Of a DNA stretch of 64,000 bases, positions 54,546-64,000 are shown one piece after another. The position numbers and the translations under genes are program-made. The notes under the pieces were generated by a model that had not been told where the DNA came from, did not search any database, and worked only from the letters and a program-made list of their open reading frames with translations. The DNA is taken from the NCBI GenBank assembly GCA_047967505.1, contig CM106538.1; one strand, 5' to 3'. Within the stretch, counting starts at the first letter, position 1. The number at the start of each line of letters is the position of its first letter. The stretch comes from Dipteris shenzhenensis (taxonomy: Eukaryota > Polypodiophyta > Polypodiopsida > Gleicheniales).

Positions 54546-55191
54546 ATCAAAAGCAAACTCTTCTATTAAACCTACTCTTGCGACGTAGCTTTGTCATCAC
54601 TAGAGGCAGTTGGATCCGGGAGCCGCTTTGGCGTGTGGAGACTGAAGTCGACTGAGGCCACGGGTGACTTGGCTGCTGCTGAGTCATTGGAGATGGCGCA
54701 GGGAGCTGCAGGAGCCTCAGGTTTGCTGGCTGCTATAGCAGAGAGTCGCAGAAGTCATCCGTGGGAGGAGACGCCTTGTTGTAGTCATTGGATTAGATGC
54801 ATATGAAGCATGCTGAATAGACCTATACTAAGATGGCTCGATTGAGGCTCGTTGAAGGAGACGGATGAGCCATGAACCAGAAGGCTCTCCCTCAAAAGCT
54901 CAAAAAATAATAAAATATCTCTCTCTCTCTCTCTCTCAATGGAGAAGAACCTCTTTCACCGTAGATCTCTCAAAATGAACTGAAATCTCTCTCTCTCAAC
55001 TCAAGAAACACCAAATAAACTCTCTCAAATGACGGAAATCTCTCAAGAACAAATGACGGAAATCTTCTTCCGATGGACGGAATTTTCTCTCAACGGAAGA
55101 GAAGGGAAAGATCTCACAATCACTCAAGAGAACTCTCAATCTCACAATCTCTCTCACAAGAAGGATGGCGCCTCAACGGAAGGCAGAACCA
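54546..55191. other. Copia-3 leader, PBS-proximal part
   Basis: 54600-54800 has a GC-rich frame without recognised domain, possibly more captured sequence. 54910-55190 is CT-rich and contains repeated phrases (ATGACGGAAATCTC). The end near the PBS reads GGCGCCATCCTTCT on the - strand, shared with the leader at 19321. Confidence 0.45.
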
Positions 55192-55204
55192 TGCTCTGAT
55201 ACCA
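55192..55204 (-). other. PBS of Copia-3, initiator tRNA-Met
   Basis: TGGTATCAGAGCA on the - strand, adjoining the 5' LTR. Confidence 0.93.
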
Positions 55205-55461
55205 TGACAAAATATGAAGAGGAGAGAGGAGAAGAGTGGAGATGAGGAGAGAGGGCACAGCTAGAGAGCACACCACAAATGACTAACTGTACACTAGATT
55301 TAGTTGAAAAAATAGAATATATACAAACCCTTTTAGGGTTAGGGTTAGGGGATCTAACCCTTTCCTTTATAGCACTCTATAAGGTTAGTGCTATGCACAT
55401 ATGATCACGTGATGGTGCTATGCACACATGATCACATGATGTTGAGCGTGAACTCTCAACA
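55205..55461 (-). repeat. 5' LTR of Copia-3
   Basis: 257 bp, TG...CA, followed by CTCCT (55462-55466). Confidence 0.93.
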
Positions 55462-56244
55462 CTCCTCTCCCCTCTCCCCTCTCCTCCTCCCTTCTCCTCC
55501 TTCCCCCTCCATCCTCCTCCTCCTCCTCCCTCCTATCTTGTCTTTCCCCCATGCTCTTACACCTTTTTCTTCTCCCACTCCTATGCTTCCCCTAAACCCT
55601 TAGTTCCTCAACCCTTAATCTCCATGATCTACAAGGGAGATTTCTCCACCATGTACTCTACTCTAAACCTTGGAACCTCTTCTAAACTCTGGAACCTCCT
55701 TTTAAACCTTGGAACCTCCTTCTAAACCTTGGAACCTCCTTCTAAATCATGAACCTCCCTCTAACCCTTGAACTCCTAAACCCTGCAACCCCCAATAAAG
55801 ATGAAAGCCTTCATTACCTCAACCATGATGATACACTTTCCTTTTATACATGCGAGTTATATGTTTGCTTACCATACTTAAGCCTATGTCTCTCACTGGA
55901 ACACGACTCGAGGTCCTAAGCTACACGTATACTGCTACACGTATACTACAAACAACAACCCTGATATATCTGTAGGTAAAAAAAAGCCTTGAAACCCTAC
56001 ATACTGAGAATACCGTGCTCTTCCTACGAAAACCATGGGAAAGAGTCTCTTTCCCACGGCATTTGCAGGAAGATCAGGGTATTGTATACTACAAACAACA
56101 ACCCCGATATATCTGTAGGTGACAAAAAGCCTTGGAACCATACATATTGAGAATCCCTGCTCTTCTTGTGGAAGCCATGGGAGAGAGACTGAACCCTGCA
56201 TACTGAGAATACCCTGCTCTTCCTATAGAAGCCGTGGGAAAGAG
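55462..56244 (+). repeat. LTR D2, third segment
   Basis: Resumes the CT tract, then TTAGTTCCTCAACCC, 20-mer repeats (55660-55760), and the unique end (GATATATCTGTAGGTGA, GCCATGGGAAAGAG). The end contains two hairpins and stops at the palindrome centre 56245, before the CCAACA terminus. Confidence 0.8.
56004..56083. repeat. inverted repeat in LTR D2
   Basis: Arms about 56004-56045 and 56047-56083 around GGGAAAGAGTCTCTTTCCC; imperfect. Confidence 0.7.
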
Positions 56245-56286
56245 TCTCTTTCCCATGGTTTTCACAGGAAGAGTAGGGTATTCTCA
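56203..56286. repeat. palindrome at the LTR tail-to-tail junction
   Basis: CTGAGAATACCCTGCTCTTC... reads back as CTGAGAATACCCTACTCTTC on the other strand; arms about 42 bp, centre T at 56245. It marks where LTR D2 (+) meets the LTR of copy C (-). Confidence 0.8.
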
Positions 56287-56403
56287 GAATGCAGCTTCAT
56301 GTTCCGGTGAGAGACATAGGCTTAAGTATGGTAAGCAAACATAGTGCATGCATGTGTAAAAGGAATGTGTATCATCATGGTTGAGGTAATGACGGCTTTC
56401 ATC

Positions 56404-56715
56404 TTGATTATGGGTTGCAAGGTTTAGGAGTTTAAGGGTTAGAAGGAGGTTCCAAAGTTTAAAAGGAGGTTCCAAGGTGTAGAAGGAGGTTCCAGAGTTT
56501 AGAAGAGGTTCCAAGGTTTAGAAGGAGGTTCCAAGGTTTAGAAGGAGGTCCAAGGTTTAGAAGGAGGTTCTAAGGTTTAGAAGGAGGTTCCAGAGTTTAG
56601 AAGAGGTTTCAAGGTTTAGAAGGAGGTTCCAAGGTTTAGAAGGAGGTCCAAGGTTTAGAAGGAGGTTCCAAGGTTTAGAAGGAGGTTCTAGAGTTTAGAA
56701 GAGGTTCCAAGGTTA
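56404..56715 (-). repeat. 20-mer tandem array
   Basis: About 14 copies of AGGTTCCAAGGTTTAGAAGG (+ strand sense), many identical, with some 19-mers. Confidence 0.9.
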
Positions 56716-56804
56716 AGGGTAGAGTACATGGTGGAGAACTTGTCTCCCTTGTAGATCATGGAGGTTAAAGGTTGAGGAACTAAGGGTTTAGGGGGAGCAT
56801 AGGA

Positions 56805-57015
56805 GTGGGAGAGGAAGAAGGTGTAAGAGCATGGGGGAAAAGAAGAAAGAGGAGGAAGGAGGAAGGAGGAGGAGGGAGGAGGAGAAGAAGGAAGGAGGGA
56901 GGAGGTGGAGGAGGAGGGAGGAGGAGAAGGGAGGACGAGGGAGGAGGACGAGGAGGAGAAGGAGGGAGAAGGAGAAGGGAGGAGGAGGGAGGAGGAGGAG
57001 GAAGAGGGAGGAGGA
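56805..57015 (-). repeat. GA/CT-rich tract of LTR C
   Basis: GGAGGAGGAGGA-type purine run on the + strand; the ORFs across it are compositional. Confidence 0.9.
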
Positions 57016-57146
57016 GTTGCAAGGTTAGGACATGATTTTGGACGTGGAGTGCAAGGAAGCATGGACACTTGAGACAATTTCTTGGAATACCAAAGTAGAA
57101 CTCAACACAATCCCCCAAAGAGTGTGGGCTTCTTTCCACTATGGGG

Positions 57147-57154
57147 TATTTATA
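57147..57154 (-). promoter_or_regulatory. LTR TATA box, downstream module
   Basis: TATAAATA on the - strand, second of two promoter modules in this LTR. Confidence 0.6.
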
Positions 57155-57304
57155 CAAGTTGGAGAGCTTCTCTCTCTGCATATAGGAATTGTAAGACATT
57201 CTCTCTGTACATGTAGAACTTGCATATAGAAGTTGCATGTAGGAGTTGCATGTAGAACTTGCATGTAGGAGTTGCAAGAGTGTGGGCTTCATTCCATTAT
57301 GGGG

Positions 57305-57312
57305 TATTTATA
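57305..57312 (-). promoter_or_regulatory. LTR TATA box, upstream module
   Basis: TATAAATA on the - strand, directly after the main minisatellite; 158 bp upstream of the other module. Confidence 0.6.
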
Positions 57313-57369
57313 CAAATTGGAGAGCTTCTCTCTCTACATGTAGGAATTGTAAGACATTCTCTCTCTACA

Positions 57370-57665
57370 TATAGAACTTGCATATAGAAGTTGCATGTAG
57401 GAGTTGCATGTAGGAGTCGCATGTAGAACTCGCATGTAGGAGTTGCATGTAGAACTCAGATGTAGTACTCGCATGTAGGAGTTGCATGTAGGAGTTGCAT
57501 GTAGAACTAGCATGTAGAACTCGCATGTAGAACTCGCATGTAGGAGTTGCATGTAGAACTCGCATGTAGGAGTTGCATATAGAACTTGCATGTAGAACTC
57601 GCATGTAGAACTCGCATGTAGGAGTTGCATGTAGGAATCGTATGTAGAACTTGTATGTAGAACAT
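57370..57665 (-). repeat. U3 minisatellite, 13-bp monomers
   Basis: About 22 monomers. A shorter block of the same units (57200-57275) lies between the two TATA modules. Confidence 0.9.
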
Positions 57666-57782
57666 GCAAGTTGGATTTCTAAGAGGGATTATTTCTAGCC
57701 TTAGGTAATATAAGCGGAGCTTTGCCACTACTCTACACACACATTTCGTTCCACCTAAGTCCATGTTGGCACAGAGACAACA

Positions 57783-57945
57783 TTGCATGTTGAAGTAGTA
57801 GCATTTCACTTGGCTCCCGTTTATTATTGTGTTGAATTGGACTCCATCTAATGTTTCTAGCAGCATGGCTCTGATGGGATTTATCTTTCTTATTCGGTAG
57901 GGACCTTGACCTAGATACTTTAGTTTCCCCTTGTGTACTTTGGCA
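57783..57945 (-). pseudogene. Gypsy C integrase C-terminal remnant
   Basis: Readable as AMLLETLDGVQFNTIINGSQ and VKCYYFNMQ, the integrase C-terminal end of the family, joined directly to the LTR start. The rest of integrase was deleted: upstream sequence is protease-RT linker. Confidence 0.8.
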
Positions 57946-58252
57946 TTGCTATTGGCTCACTGCCACTAGTGTAATTCTTGGAGTATTCTGGTACTTCTTG
58001 AAGATTGGCCTCTGATGGTCTTGAACTAGCTTGACATGTGCTATGCATACCGGGTGGCATAGTTGCATTTACCAATTTGTTAGGCTCTTTTTTGCTCTCT
58101 TTTTCTGAAGTCTCTTGATCAAGCTTCATCCGCACATGTGGCTTATATTTCTGAAACTTCTTACATTGGGAACTATGGGGTAACTTTTCCACTGGTAAGG
58201 TGTTTCCAAGTAAGGGTTCATTTGCTACGGATGCTCCTTCCAATCCCTGAGG
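57946..58252 (-). pseudogene. Gypsy C linker, distal part
   Basis: PQGLEGASVANEPLLGNTLP and EVPEYSKNYTSGSEPIAMP, homologous to 28000-28320 of copy B. The left end is a deletion joint with the integrase remnant; the right end is the foldback insertion. Confidence 0.75.
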
Positions 58253-59822
58253 ATTACCAAAAGGCAAGTGACAAAAAGCGAGCGAACCAAAAAAAGCGAG
58301 CAATAAAAAACAATAAAAGATTTATAAATCCCCCATTTCAGTAGCAAAAAATAATAACTTATTCAAAAGTCCATATGTTTCCTCAATGCTAGAAGGTTAA
58401 ATATGCATATAACTTTCTGAGCCACTAACACTAATTTCACATCATCCATGAGATAGTTTGTATGTTCAATTTCCAATTCATTGTTTGTATTAAAGGCAAA
58501 CCCTACAGTAACTGCAATCAAGTTCTCTCTTTCCACTAGAGTAATTGAGATCATCAATTTGCGCAACCTTCCACACAAGTGGGGTGTTTCCAAGGACTCC
58601 TTGCATGGATTAGTCTAGATTCCATGCATATGTAAATGCTTAGCTTTTTTAACTCTACTCACTCTTGGAATGAAACCCATGTTTCTTTGTTATTGGAAAA
58701 ATATCCTTCCCTAATGATTTATTCTTATCTCCCACTAATCTAACCAATGCAACAAATTAACCACAAATTCATATTTTGGTGCATTAAATTTTACTAGATG
58801 GTGCACAAAGACATGATAATCATCTAAAGTACGCCTTGCCATTTTATTTGATATGTAACATGACCCTATTTGGACTTGTAAATCAAAAGATACAAGGATG
58901 TGAAAATGTCCTCTTTTGGGCCAAAACAGGGAGCGCATTAACGCACTCCCTGTTTTGGCCCAAAAGAGGACATTTTCACATCCCTGTATTTTTGCAAGAT
59001 GTCAACATATGATTTTTTTGGCCCAAAAGATGAGTTTTTAACATCCTTACATCTTTTTATTGTCAAATATAAATGGCATAATGTTACATATCAAATCAAA
59101 TGACAACGCATGATTTAGATCAATATCATGCCTTTTTGCACCATCTAAAAAAATTATGTGCATCAGAATATGAATTTTGTAAAATTCTGTCCAATTTTTT
59201 GCACCAAGTTTAAAGCAAGGTTTCCCATAATGGGGAGTGACAAGACACTATCTATTTTGGCAAAAAAAAAACCAAATTTAAAATCCTCTACCTTTTAATT
59301 GCACTCTAGGGATCACTCTTCATAAACCCATAAAGCATGTGCAAGTAAGCATGTATTAAAAATTACCCCTATTCTTGCAATTTAGATTTTGTCATGTAAA
59401 TGGTTGAACCCATGTATGTGTTTACATTTTAAAATATCTACATATATAAATTACATTAAGTTGCTATTTTATAGATCCCCTCATGCACACAAACAACATG
59501 TAAGTCCCCCCACTAAAAAGTACCCCTCAATGCACAAAAGTGGTATGTTACATGTTTATGAGTGACCCCCCAGGATAATTGCCAAACCCAAATGGGGTCA
59601 TGTTACAATGGTCCTTAACTTTAGACTACTCAATTTCAAGAAATATGACACATAACCACTTTTTTGAATACTTTATACTTCAAGCAATTATTTTATAAAA
59701 AACTTAGATTCTTTCTTTGCTTGCTTGATTTTCCAATCACTTCAACTAATTGTCGCTTGCTTTTTTGGGCTTGCTCACTTTTTCTCGCTCGCTCTATTGA
59801 CTGCCTCCCTGACTATCTCCCA
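58253..59822. mobile_element. foldback DNA element, about 1.57 kb
   Basis: It interrupts the Gypsy C linker. Flanks ATCCCTGAGG (58243-58252) and GTCCCTCAGG (59823-59832) are near-duplicates of the single target sequence in copies A and B, giving a TSD of about 9 bp with one mismatch. Near the ends are imperfect inverted repeats (AAAAAGCGAGCGAACC left; AAAAAGTGAGCAAGCCC on the other strand right). An inner inverted repeat spans about 58750-59190 around a perfect 38-bp hairpin. No transposase ORF. The TSD length suggests a Mutator-like non-autonomous element. Confidence 0.7.
58896..58983. repeat. perfect 38-bp-arm hairpin
   Basis: Arms 58896-58933 and 58946-58983 are exact reverse complements (core CCTCTTTTGGGCCAAAACAG), loop of 12 bases. 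A diverged third copy (GATGAGTTTTTAACATCC region, 59019-59050) lies to the right. Confidence 0.95.
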
Positions 59823-59832
59823 GTCCCTCAGG

Positions 59833-60459
59833 GGACCATTCAAGAGGTGGTGGTTCTCATTTTGAGGAAGCTGGTTTTGCAAGGTACAATTCGACGATAC
59901 TCGTTCGAATTCATTGAAGTGTGGCTTTTCTATGATTTCCTCCTTTAGCTTTCTTGCGGGATCTTTTGCTGTTATTCAACTTTAGAGGTTTAACTTTTGG
60001 GAGTTCGACTGCCATTAGGGCATGCAAAATGGTTGTGTCATTATCAAAGATTTGATCTTCAATTTCAAGATTCTCAGCCTTTGTTTCAAGGTCCCAAGGA
60101 AAATTTGAGTCATCATTGGTATGGGTATCTTCTTCTAGCTCATTATCCTACTCGAGGTCAGCCATAAAGAATGGTATCTCTAGATCGATTGGTTCTTTAT
60201 GTGTGAGTGGAGGATCTACCTGTAGTATCTTAGCATCAATATGCGAGAAGATGGGGTCTAATGAATGGCAGTTGTCGATGGTTGTGAATGTTTATATCCA
60301 GTTATTGACATTGCTTTGTGAATCGCCCGCTATGGTATGCTGTTGCAAGGGAGTTGATTTCCTTGGGATTGTCGTTGAAGATGTGTCATCCAATGCTCTA
60401 GGCATAATTGGTTTTAGAGCTCCTGTCCCGACATTCACCGTGACTGCAGTGTCGCGATT
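59833..60459 (-). pseudogene. Gypsy C linker, proximal part
   Basis: The acidic linker (FPWDLETKAENLEIEDQIFD) and LDPIFSHIDAKILQVDPPL are readable on the - strand with frameshifts; homologous to 27400-27990 of copy B. Confidence 0.75.
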
Positions 60460-61329
60460 CTAGATTGTCAGTTTATCAGTTTCCCAGTCATGGAGGACTG
60501 ATGCTTCCCGTAACCAAGGACGCCCCAATAAGATTTGATAGGATTTTTTGGGGAGATCAAAGATTGAGAATTGAAGGAAAAAGCGGACTCCTACAACCTT
60601 TGTGGACATGCCATTTACTATTCCAAGGGTTTAGCTCATGAATCATCAGCAAGGCGTATGTTGAAATTAGCCTTTTGAATTGGTGGGAGACCCCATTCTT
60701 TGTAGAGCTCCTTTGATAGGACATTTACACCTGCTCTACCATCCACTATGGCTTGGACTTCATTATATGCCTTGTGGATCAAAGGCACAATAATGTTGCA
60801 TATGTCATCTCTCTCACCCATCTGCACAGGGATATCTTTGATGTCATTCATAGGTGGAGGGGCATTTGCGAGTTCAATCCATCCTTTGAAACTCTCCCAG
60901 AGATTGGGACAATTCCGTAGGAGGATTCCGATGGGAATTGACATAGGGCAACTCAGGATGCTAGAGTGTGGCTCCTTCAAGTTGAAATGGTGGTACATTA
61001 TGTTGTGGAGTTTGTTATTGGAACAGAGGCTCGAGTATAGTATTAATACTTTGTAGGGCCAAGTCATGGATTGGGTCTTGAGCTTGTTTCTCAGCCTCAA
61101 ATTGAGCTTGTTTCTCAGTCTCAGATTGAGCTTGTTCCTTTTGTACCCATTGTTGAAGTGCCTGAAAGCGAGCATTTTCCACCTTTGCATTTGGGTATGG
61201 AACTTCTTTTATTTGAGGCTCAGGAGTTGATGTGGATGAGATCGGTTTCTCATTGCGTGGCGGAGGTGGAGGCACTTGTGCTTTCTTTTTAAGAAGTCGC
61301 TTTGGTTGGATTGGAATGTTAGGGTCCTT
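60460..61329 (-). pseudogene. Gypsy C gag-pol linker and protease
   Basis: Linker units SETEKQAQ and FEAEKQAQDPIHD near 61080-61130 show a 24-bp repeat present twice here and once in copy A. Protease motif AIVDGRAGVNVLS carries Arg where the family has Gly after D-G, and KELYKEWGLPP follows. Stops near 60640 and 61015. Non-functional. Confidence 0.78.
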
Positions 61330-62872
61330 GGTGGCCTCTTTCTGTTAGCATGTAATTACATTTACAGGTTATGATATTACACTTGCCAGGTGGACCCAGA
61401 CTTTGATGGTCCACCCCAATGATGCCGATTGGGATGTCAAGCTTAACCTCTGTTTGTTGCGGGACTTTATTTTTCATGGGACAATCCATACAGGCATGTC
61501 CTATGCCACAATTTCCATAGAGTGGTTAGAAAGTAGTTGGGCTACCACGATGAGGGCACTCAACGATCCGGTGATTTTCACCACAACTGTAGCACTTGAT
61601 TGGTGCTCGATATGTGTTGGGATGTACTTGATTTACATAAACTGGTATAAGACCCTTTGCACCTTCTACATAGTACACTAGGTACTCTGTTTCATAAAAA
61701 GGACGAGTCTACTTCCTCGGCTTGTAATTGATGTATTGGAACTACCTGAGGAGCTGGATTTGGTGCTCTTGGATATGGTCGTGGATTCAGATTTCTAAGT
61801 AGTTTTGGGACTTGTGTTCGAACAGGAACAGGATTTAGCCTCGGAGCTGGGGGCACTTGTGCAAGTGTCGGTTGCCTGTACACTGGCATGGGTGCTACTT
61901 GGTATTGTTGAGGTCGAGGTGGGTTGTTGCGCATGTTGAAGATGCAATTGTTTTCATCATGGCCGCCGATGATGCAGATATGGCACCACAACCTTGGCGG
62001 TAGATTTGGTTGTGCAGTGACCCTTGCTCTTTTGATGGGGCACTCATTTGCTATATGATTGACCATGCAATGTGGACACTAGACATTTTCTCGCTGTGGA
62101 TATGTTTGAGTTGGCGTGGCTGAGATAAGTGAAGTTTTTGTTCCATGGCCTGCATCATGTCTTCTTTTAGCTTCATGGTCATGGCCTCTAGGTAGTTTCG
62201 ACAGTGGACTTGGATTTGCCTTTTTTCGAGTGCTTATCTCATGTACTAGATCTGCCGTCATCACTGCTAGTGTCTGAGTCCGATCATGCCATCCTTGATG
62301 TCGATATCTATCGCATTAGTAGCACTGAATGTTTCATAACTGCTTATCTTTTTCATATGCTTTTGGATTTTCTTTCTTAGTCTTGCAATGAACTAGGCCA
62401 TGAGGTACTTTGCATCGGGGTGTGGGTCACATGTGGTGATTAATCTTTTCATCTTACCCAGGTACGTGCGTACATCTTCTCGACGGCCTTGTTCGATCTT
62501 GCTTAGTTGGAGAGCAGGATCATCTTGTAGCCTCTCCATTTGCAAGCGTCTTTTAAATTTTGTTCGAATCAGGTCCCATGTGGCACACTCTTCCACTAGA
62601 AGGTCTAGGTACCATTCAGACACTTCATTAGTTAAGGCCATGGGAAACCAAGCCACCTTGGTTTCATGGGATTGATCTCCACTTGCTCGGCATGCGGCAT
62701 CAAAATGCTGGAGGAATCAGGCTGGATCTCCCCTACCATTATATTTGGGAAGTTCTAGTTTTCCCAAGGGGGGCCTCCCTTGAGTGTTATTATTTCTTTG
62801 ATTAAAGAAATTGTCAGCCTCTGCATCGAGCTCAATATCCCCATCATTGTCGTCGCGATGGCATCCAGCCAT
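61330..62872 (-). pseudogene. Gypsy C gag
   Basis: The ATG at 62872 starts MAGCHRDDNDGDIELDAEAD, the cleanest N-terminus of the three copies. Capsid words AWFPMALTNEVSEWYLDLLV and ALQLSKIEQGRREDVRTYLG are intact. Zinc-knuckle region: CHICIIGGHDENNC canonical near 61950; the other three are readable with substitutions. Frameshifts and stops near 62390, 62080 and 61690. Confidence 0.82.
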
Positions 62873-63194
62873 GTTGTGGCGTGGAGGAGTTAAAGGGAGT
62901 GATTGAATCTCAAGGGGGGATTTGGGGTAGAGGATTGTCGGGGTCGATGGTTGTAGCAGAGTTGTATGCAGATTTGGCGAATGTTGGAGTCAGAGGCATT
63001 GGTCAGAACATAGCTGCATGTAGATTGGGCGAGATTTGCAAAGGGTGTCTCTGCTGCAAGTGCAAGTGTGGATGTAGTTTTGTTGGGAGGGTTAGAGTGG
63101 TGTTAGTTTGTGTAGGGACCATCATGTTTATAATGTGCCTAATATTGTCCTACGTGTGTAGGGAATTGTGTCGATGCAGACGGATCATTAATCA
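62873..63194 (-). other. Gypsy C leader, gag-proximal
   Basis: Non-coding counterpart of 5480-5792 in copy A, up to the assembly gap. Confidence 0.65.
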
Positions 63195-63294
63195 NNNNNN
63201 NNNNNNNNNNNNNNNNNNNNNNNNNNNNNNNNNNNNNNNNNNNNNNNNNNNNNNNNNNNNNNNNNNNNNNNNNNNNNNNNNNNNNNNNNNNNNN
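63195..63294. other. assembly gap (100 N)
   Basis: Exactly 100 N, a conventional scaffold gap; true length unknown. Confidence 0.99.
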
Positions 63295-63476
63295 TACCAT
63301 GAGTAGCTTTTGCGAGCACCGTCGCGGGTGCTTACGGGTTGCCTTGCTCTTAAGGCAAGGGCTTAAAGCCCTTTAGTTTAGGGAGTGCGAGCGAAAGGGT
63401 AGAGAGAGAGAGGGAGAGAGATAGAGAGAGAGAAGAGGGAGGGGAAGAGAGAGAGAGAGAGAGAGAGAGAAAGGGG

Positions 63477-63517
<41 letters not shown>

Positions 63518-64000
63518 GGGGAAGAAAGAGAGAGAGAGAGAGGGGGGGGGGAAGGGGGGTGGTGAAGGGGGTGAGGGAGTGGTGGAGGGGGTGGTGGAGA
63601 GGGAGGGGGAGGGAAAGGGGTGGTGGTGATGGAGGGGGTGGGGGGAATGGAGGGAGGGAACGGGGATGTGAAGGGGGTGGTGGTGGAGGAAGGGGGGGAA
63701 AGGGTGGGGGTGGAGATGGGAGGGGGGTGGTGGAAATGGAGGAGAGGGGGGGAAAGGGTGGAGGAGGGGGGGGGAAAGGGTGTGGTGAGGGGGGGAGGTG
63801 GAGATGGGGGGAGGGGGGGGGAAGGGGGGATGTGAAGGGGGTGGTGGTGGAGGGAAGGGGGGGGAAAGGGTGGGGGTGGAGATGAAAGGGGGGGGGATGT
63901 GAAGGGGTGAGGGAGTGGTGGAGGGGGTGGTGGAGAGGGAGGGGGGGGGGGAAGTGTGGGGTTGGTGGAAATGGAGGGGGGGGTGGGGGAGGGTGGTGGT
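63295..64000 (-). repeat. G-rich leader tract of Gypsy C
   Basis: 63296-63400 is the reverse counterpart of about 4560-4660 in copy A. From 63400 it is (GA)n, then GGGGGTGGTGGAGG-type repeats to the window end. ORFs here are compositional. Many G runs of four or more on the + strand. Confidence 0.85.

Larger units (their letters stand above)
46961..55461 (-). mobile_element. Copia-3, chimeric 8.5-kb Ty1/Copia element
   Basis: 257-bp LTRs (46961-47217 and 55205-55461, one difference by eye) flanked by CTCCT (46956-46960 and 55462-55466). In element direction: 5' LTR, PBS, 2.5-kb leader with subtilase fragment and motif array, gag, protease, then at 51176 a jump straight into RT, RNase H, a partial LTR (50017-49907), then integrase through RNase H again (49891-47306) and the 3' LTR. 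The 1270-bp block 49907-51176 duplicates 47108-48377 with few differences. The CT-rich target makes a chance 5-bp match possible, but both boundaries also coincide with TG...CA ends. Confidence 0.88.
56246..57782 (-). repeat. 3' LTR of Gypsy C
   Basis: It starts TGTTGTCTCTGTGCC at 57782 and carries two minisatellite blocks, two TATA modules, the CT/GA tract and the best-preserved 20-mer array. It ends at the palindrome centre, missing the final CCAACA. Confidence 0.82.
56246..64000 (-). mobile_element. Ty3/Gypsy retrotransposon copy C (deletion derivative)
   Basis: In element direction from the right: G/C-rich leader (64000-62873, with N gap), gag (62872-61330), protease (61329-60460), linker (60459-59833 and 58252-57946, split by a foldback element), then a jump to the end of integrase (57945-57783) directly joined to the 3' LTR (57782-56246). 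RT, RNase H, most of integrase and the 3' UTR are missing. The element runs off the window. Confidence 0.82.

Noticed and set aside
54591-54806. 71-codon ORF next to the subtilase fragment
   Set aside because: Ala/Ser-rich, no recognised subtilase similarity; kept only as unassigned leader.
1-64000. Host multi-exon genes, rRNA, tRNA
   Set aside because: I scanned for conserved non-retroelement domains and found only the partial subtilase; no full gene or structural RNA can be supported.

Overview
This window is transposable-element-rich plant nuclear DNA. The evidence is the content: Ty1/Copia and Ty3/Gypsy LTR retrotransposons in many states of decay, primer-binding sites matching plant initiator tRNA-Met (TGGTATCAGAGC) or resembling tRNA-Asp (TGGTGCCGCTGTTGGGGA), a TTTAGGG-like telomere motif in one LTR, and a fragment of a plant subtilase gene. 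There are no rRNA, tRNA, CRISPR or operon-like features, and I see no intact host gene. A 100-base N gap at 63195-63294 marks a scaffold join. The genus cannot be read from the sequence; a large, repeat-rich land-plant genome is the safe statement.

Layout. (1) 925-11327, Gypsy copy A (+): long 5' LTR with a 13-bp-monomer minisatellite upstream of a TATA box, a long CT tract and 20-mer repeats; then PBS, a 651-bp hairpin element, gag with four zinc knuckles, protease, and an integrase remnant (RT and RNase H deleted), then a truncated 3' LTR. (2) 11328-14760, a decayed Copia gag/protease. (3) About 14827-18538, a second Gypsy lineage (E) whose frameshifted ORF upstream of gag carries an RNase H domain followed by a zinc knuckle. 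(4) 18660-22390, fragments of LINE-like C-termini, a Copia LTR and a decayed unrecognised ORF. (5) 22977-36880, Gypsy copy B (-), same family as A, with its gag-tail/protease/RT-start block inverted in place and a nearly intact 5469-bp Copia (Copia-1, TSD TACAC) nested inside the inverted block. (6) 36881-39557, a non-autonomous Copia-type element (F). (7) 39558-56244, a forward LTR (D2) of the A/B/C family split by Copia-2 (39770-46641, TSD ATTGT) and Copia-3 (46961-55461, TSD CTCCT); Copia-2 itself hosts a 2044-bp non-autonomous LTR element (G). (8) 56246-64000, Gypsy copy C (-), with a 1.57-kb foldback DNA element in its pol linker and a G-rich leader running past the gap.

Relative ages can be read from LTR differences that I counted by eye: Copia-3 about 1 in 257, Copia-1 2 in 298, G 3 in 297, Copia-2 6 in 171. 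The Gypsy copies are older: all are frameshifted, and A and C have lost RT/RNase H by deletion.

The observations most worth a second look are: the RNase H plus zinc-knuckle ORF in front of gag in element E; the antisense subtilase fragment and the dense TGACGTG/CACGTG motif array in the leader of Copia-3; the chimeric, internally duplicated structure of Copia-3 inside one target-site duplication; the in-place inversion of Gypsy B at a 7-bp inverted repeat; the U3 minisatellite rich in CATGCA shared by five LTRs; and the recurrent TAG-for-Gln stops in the Copia elements.
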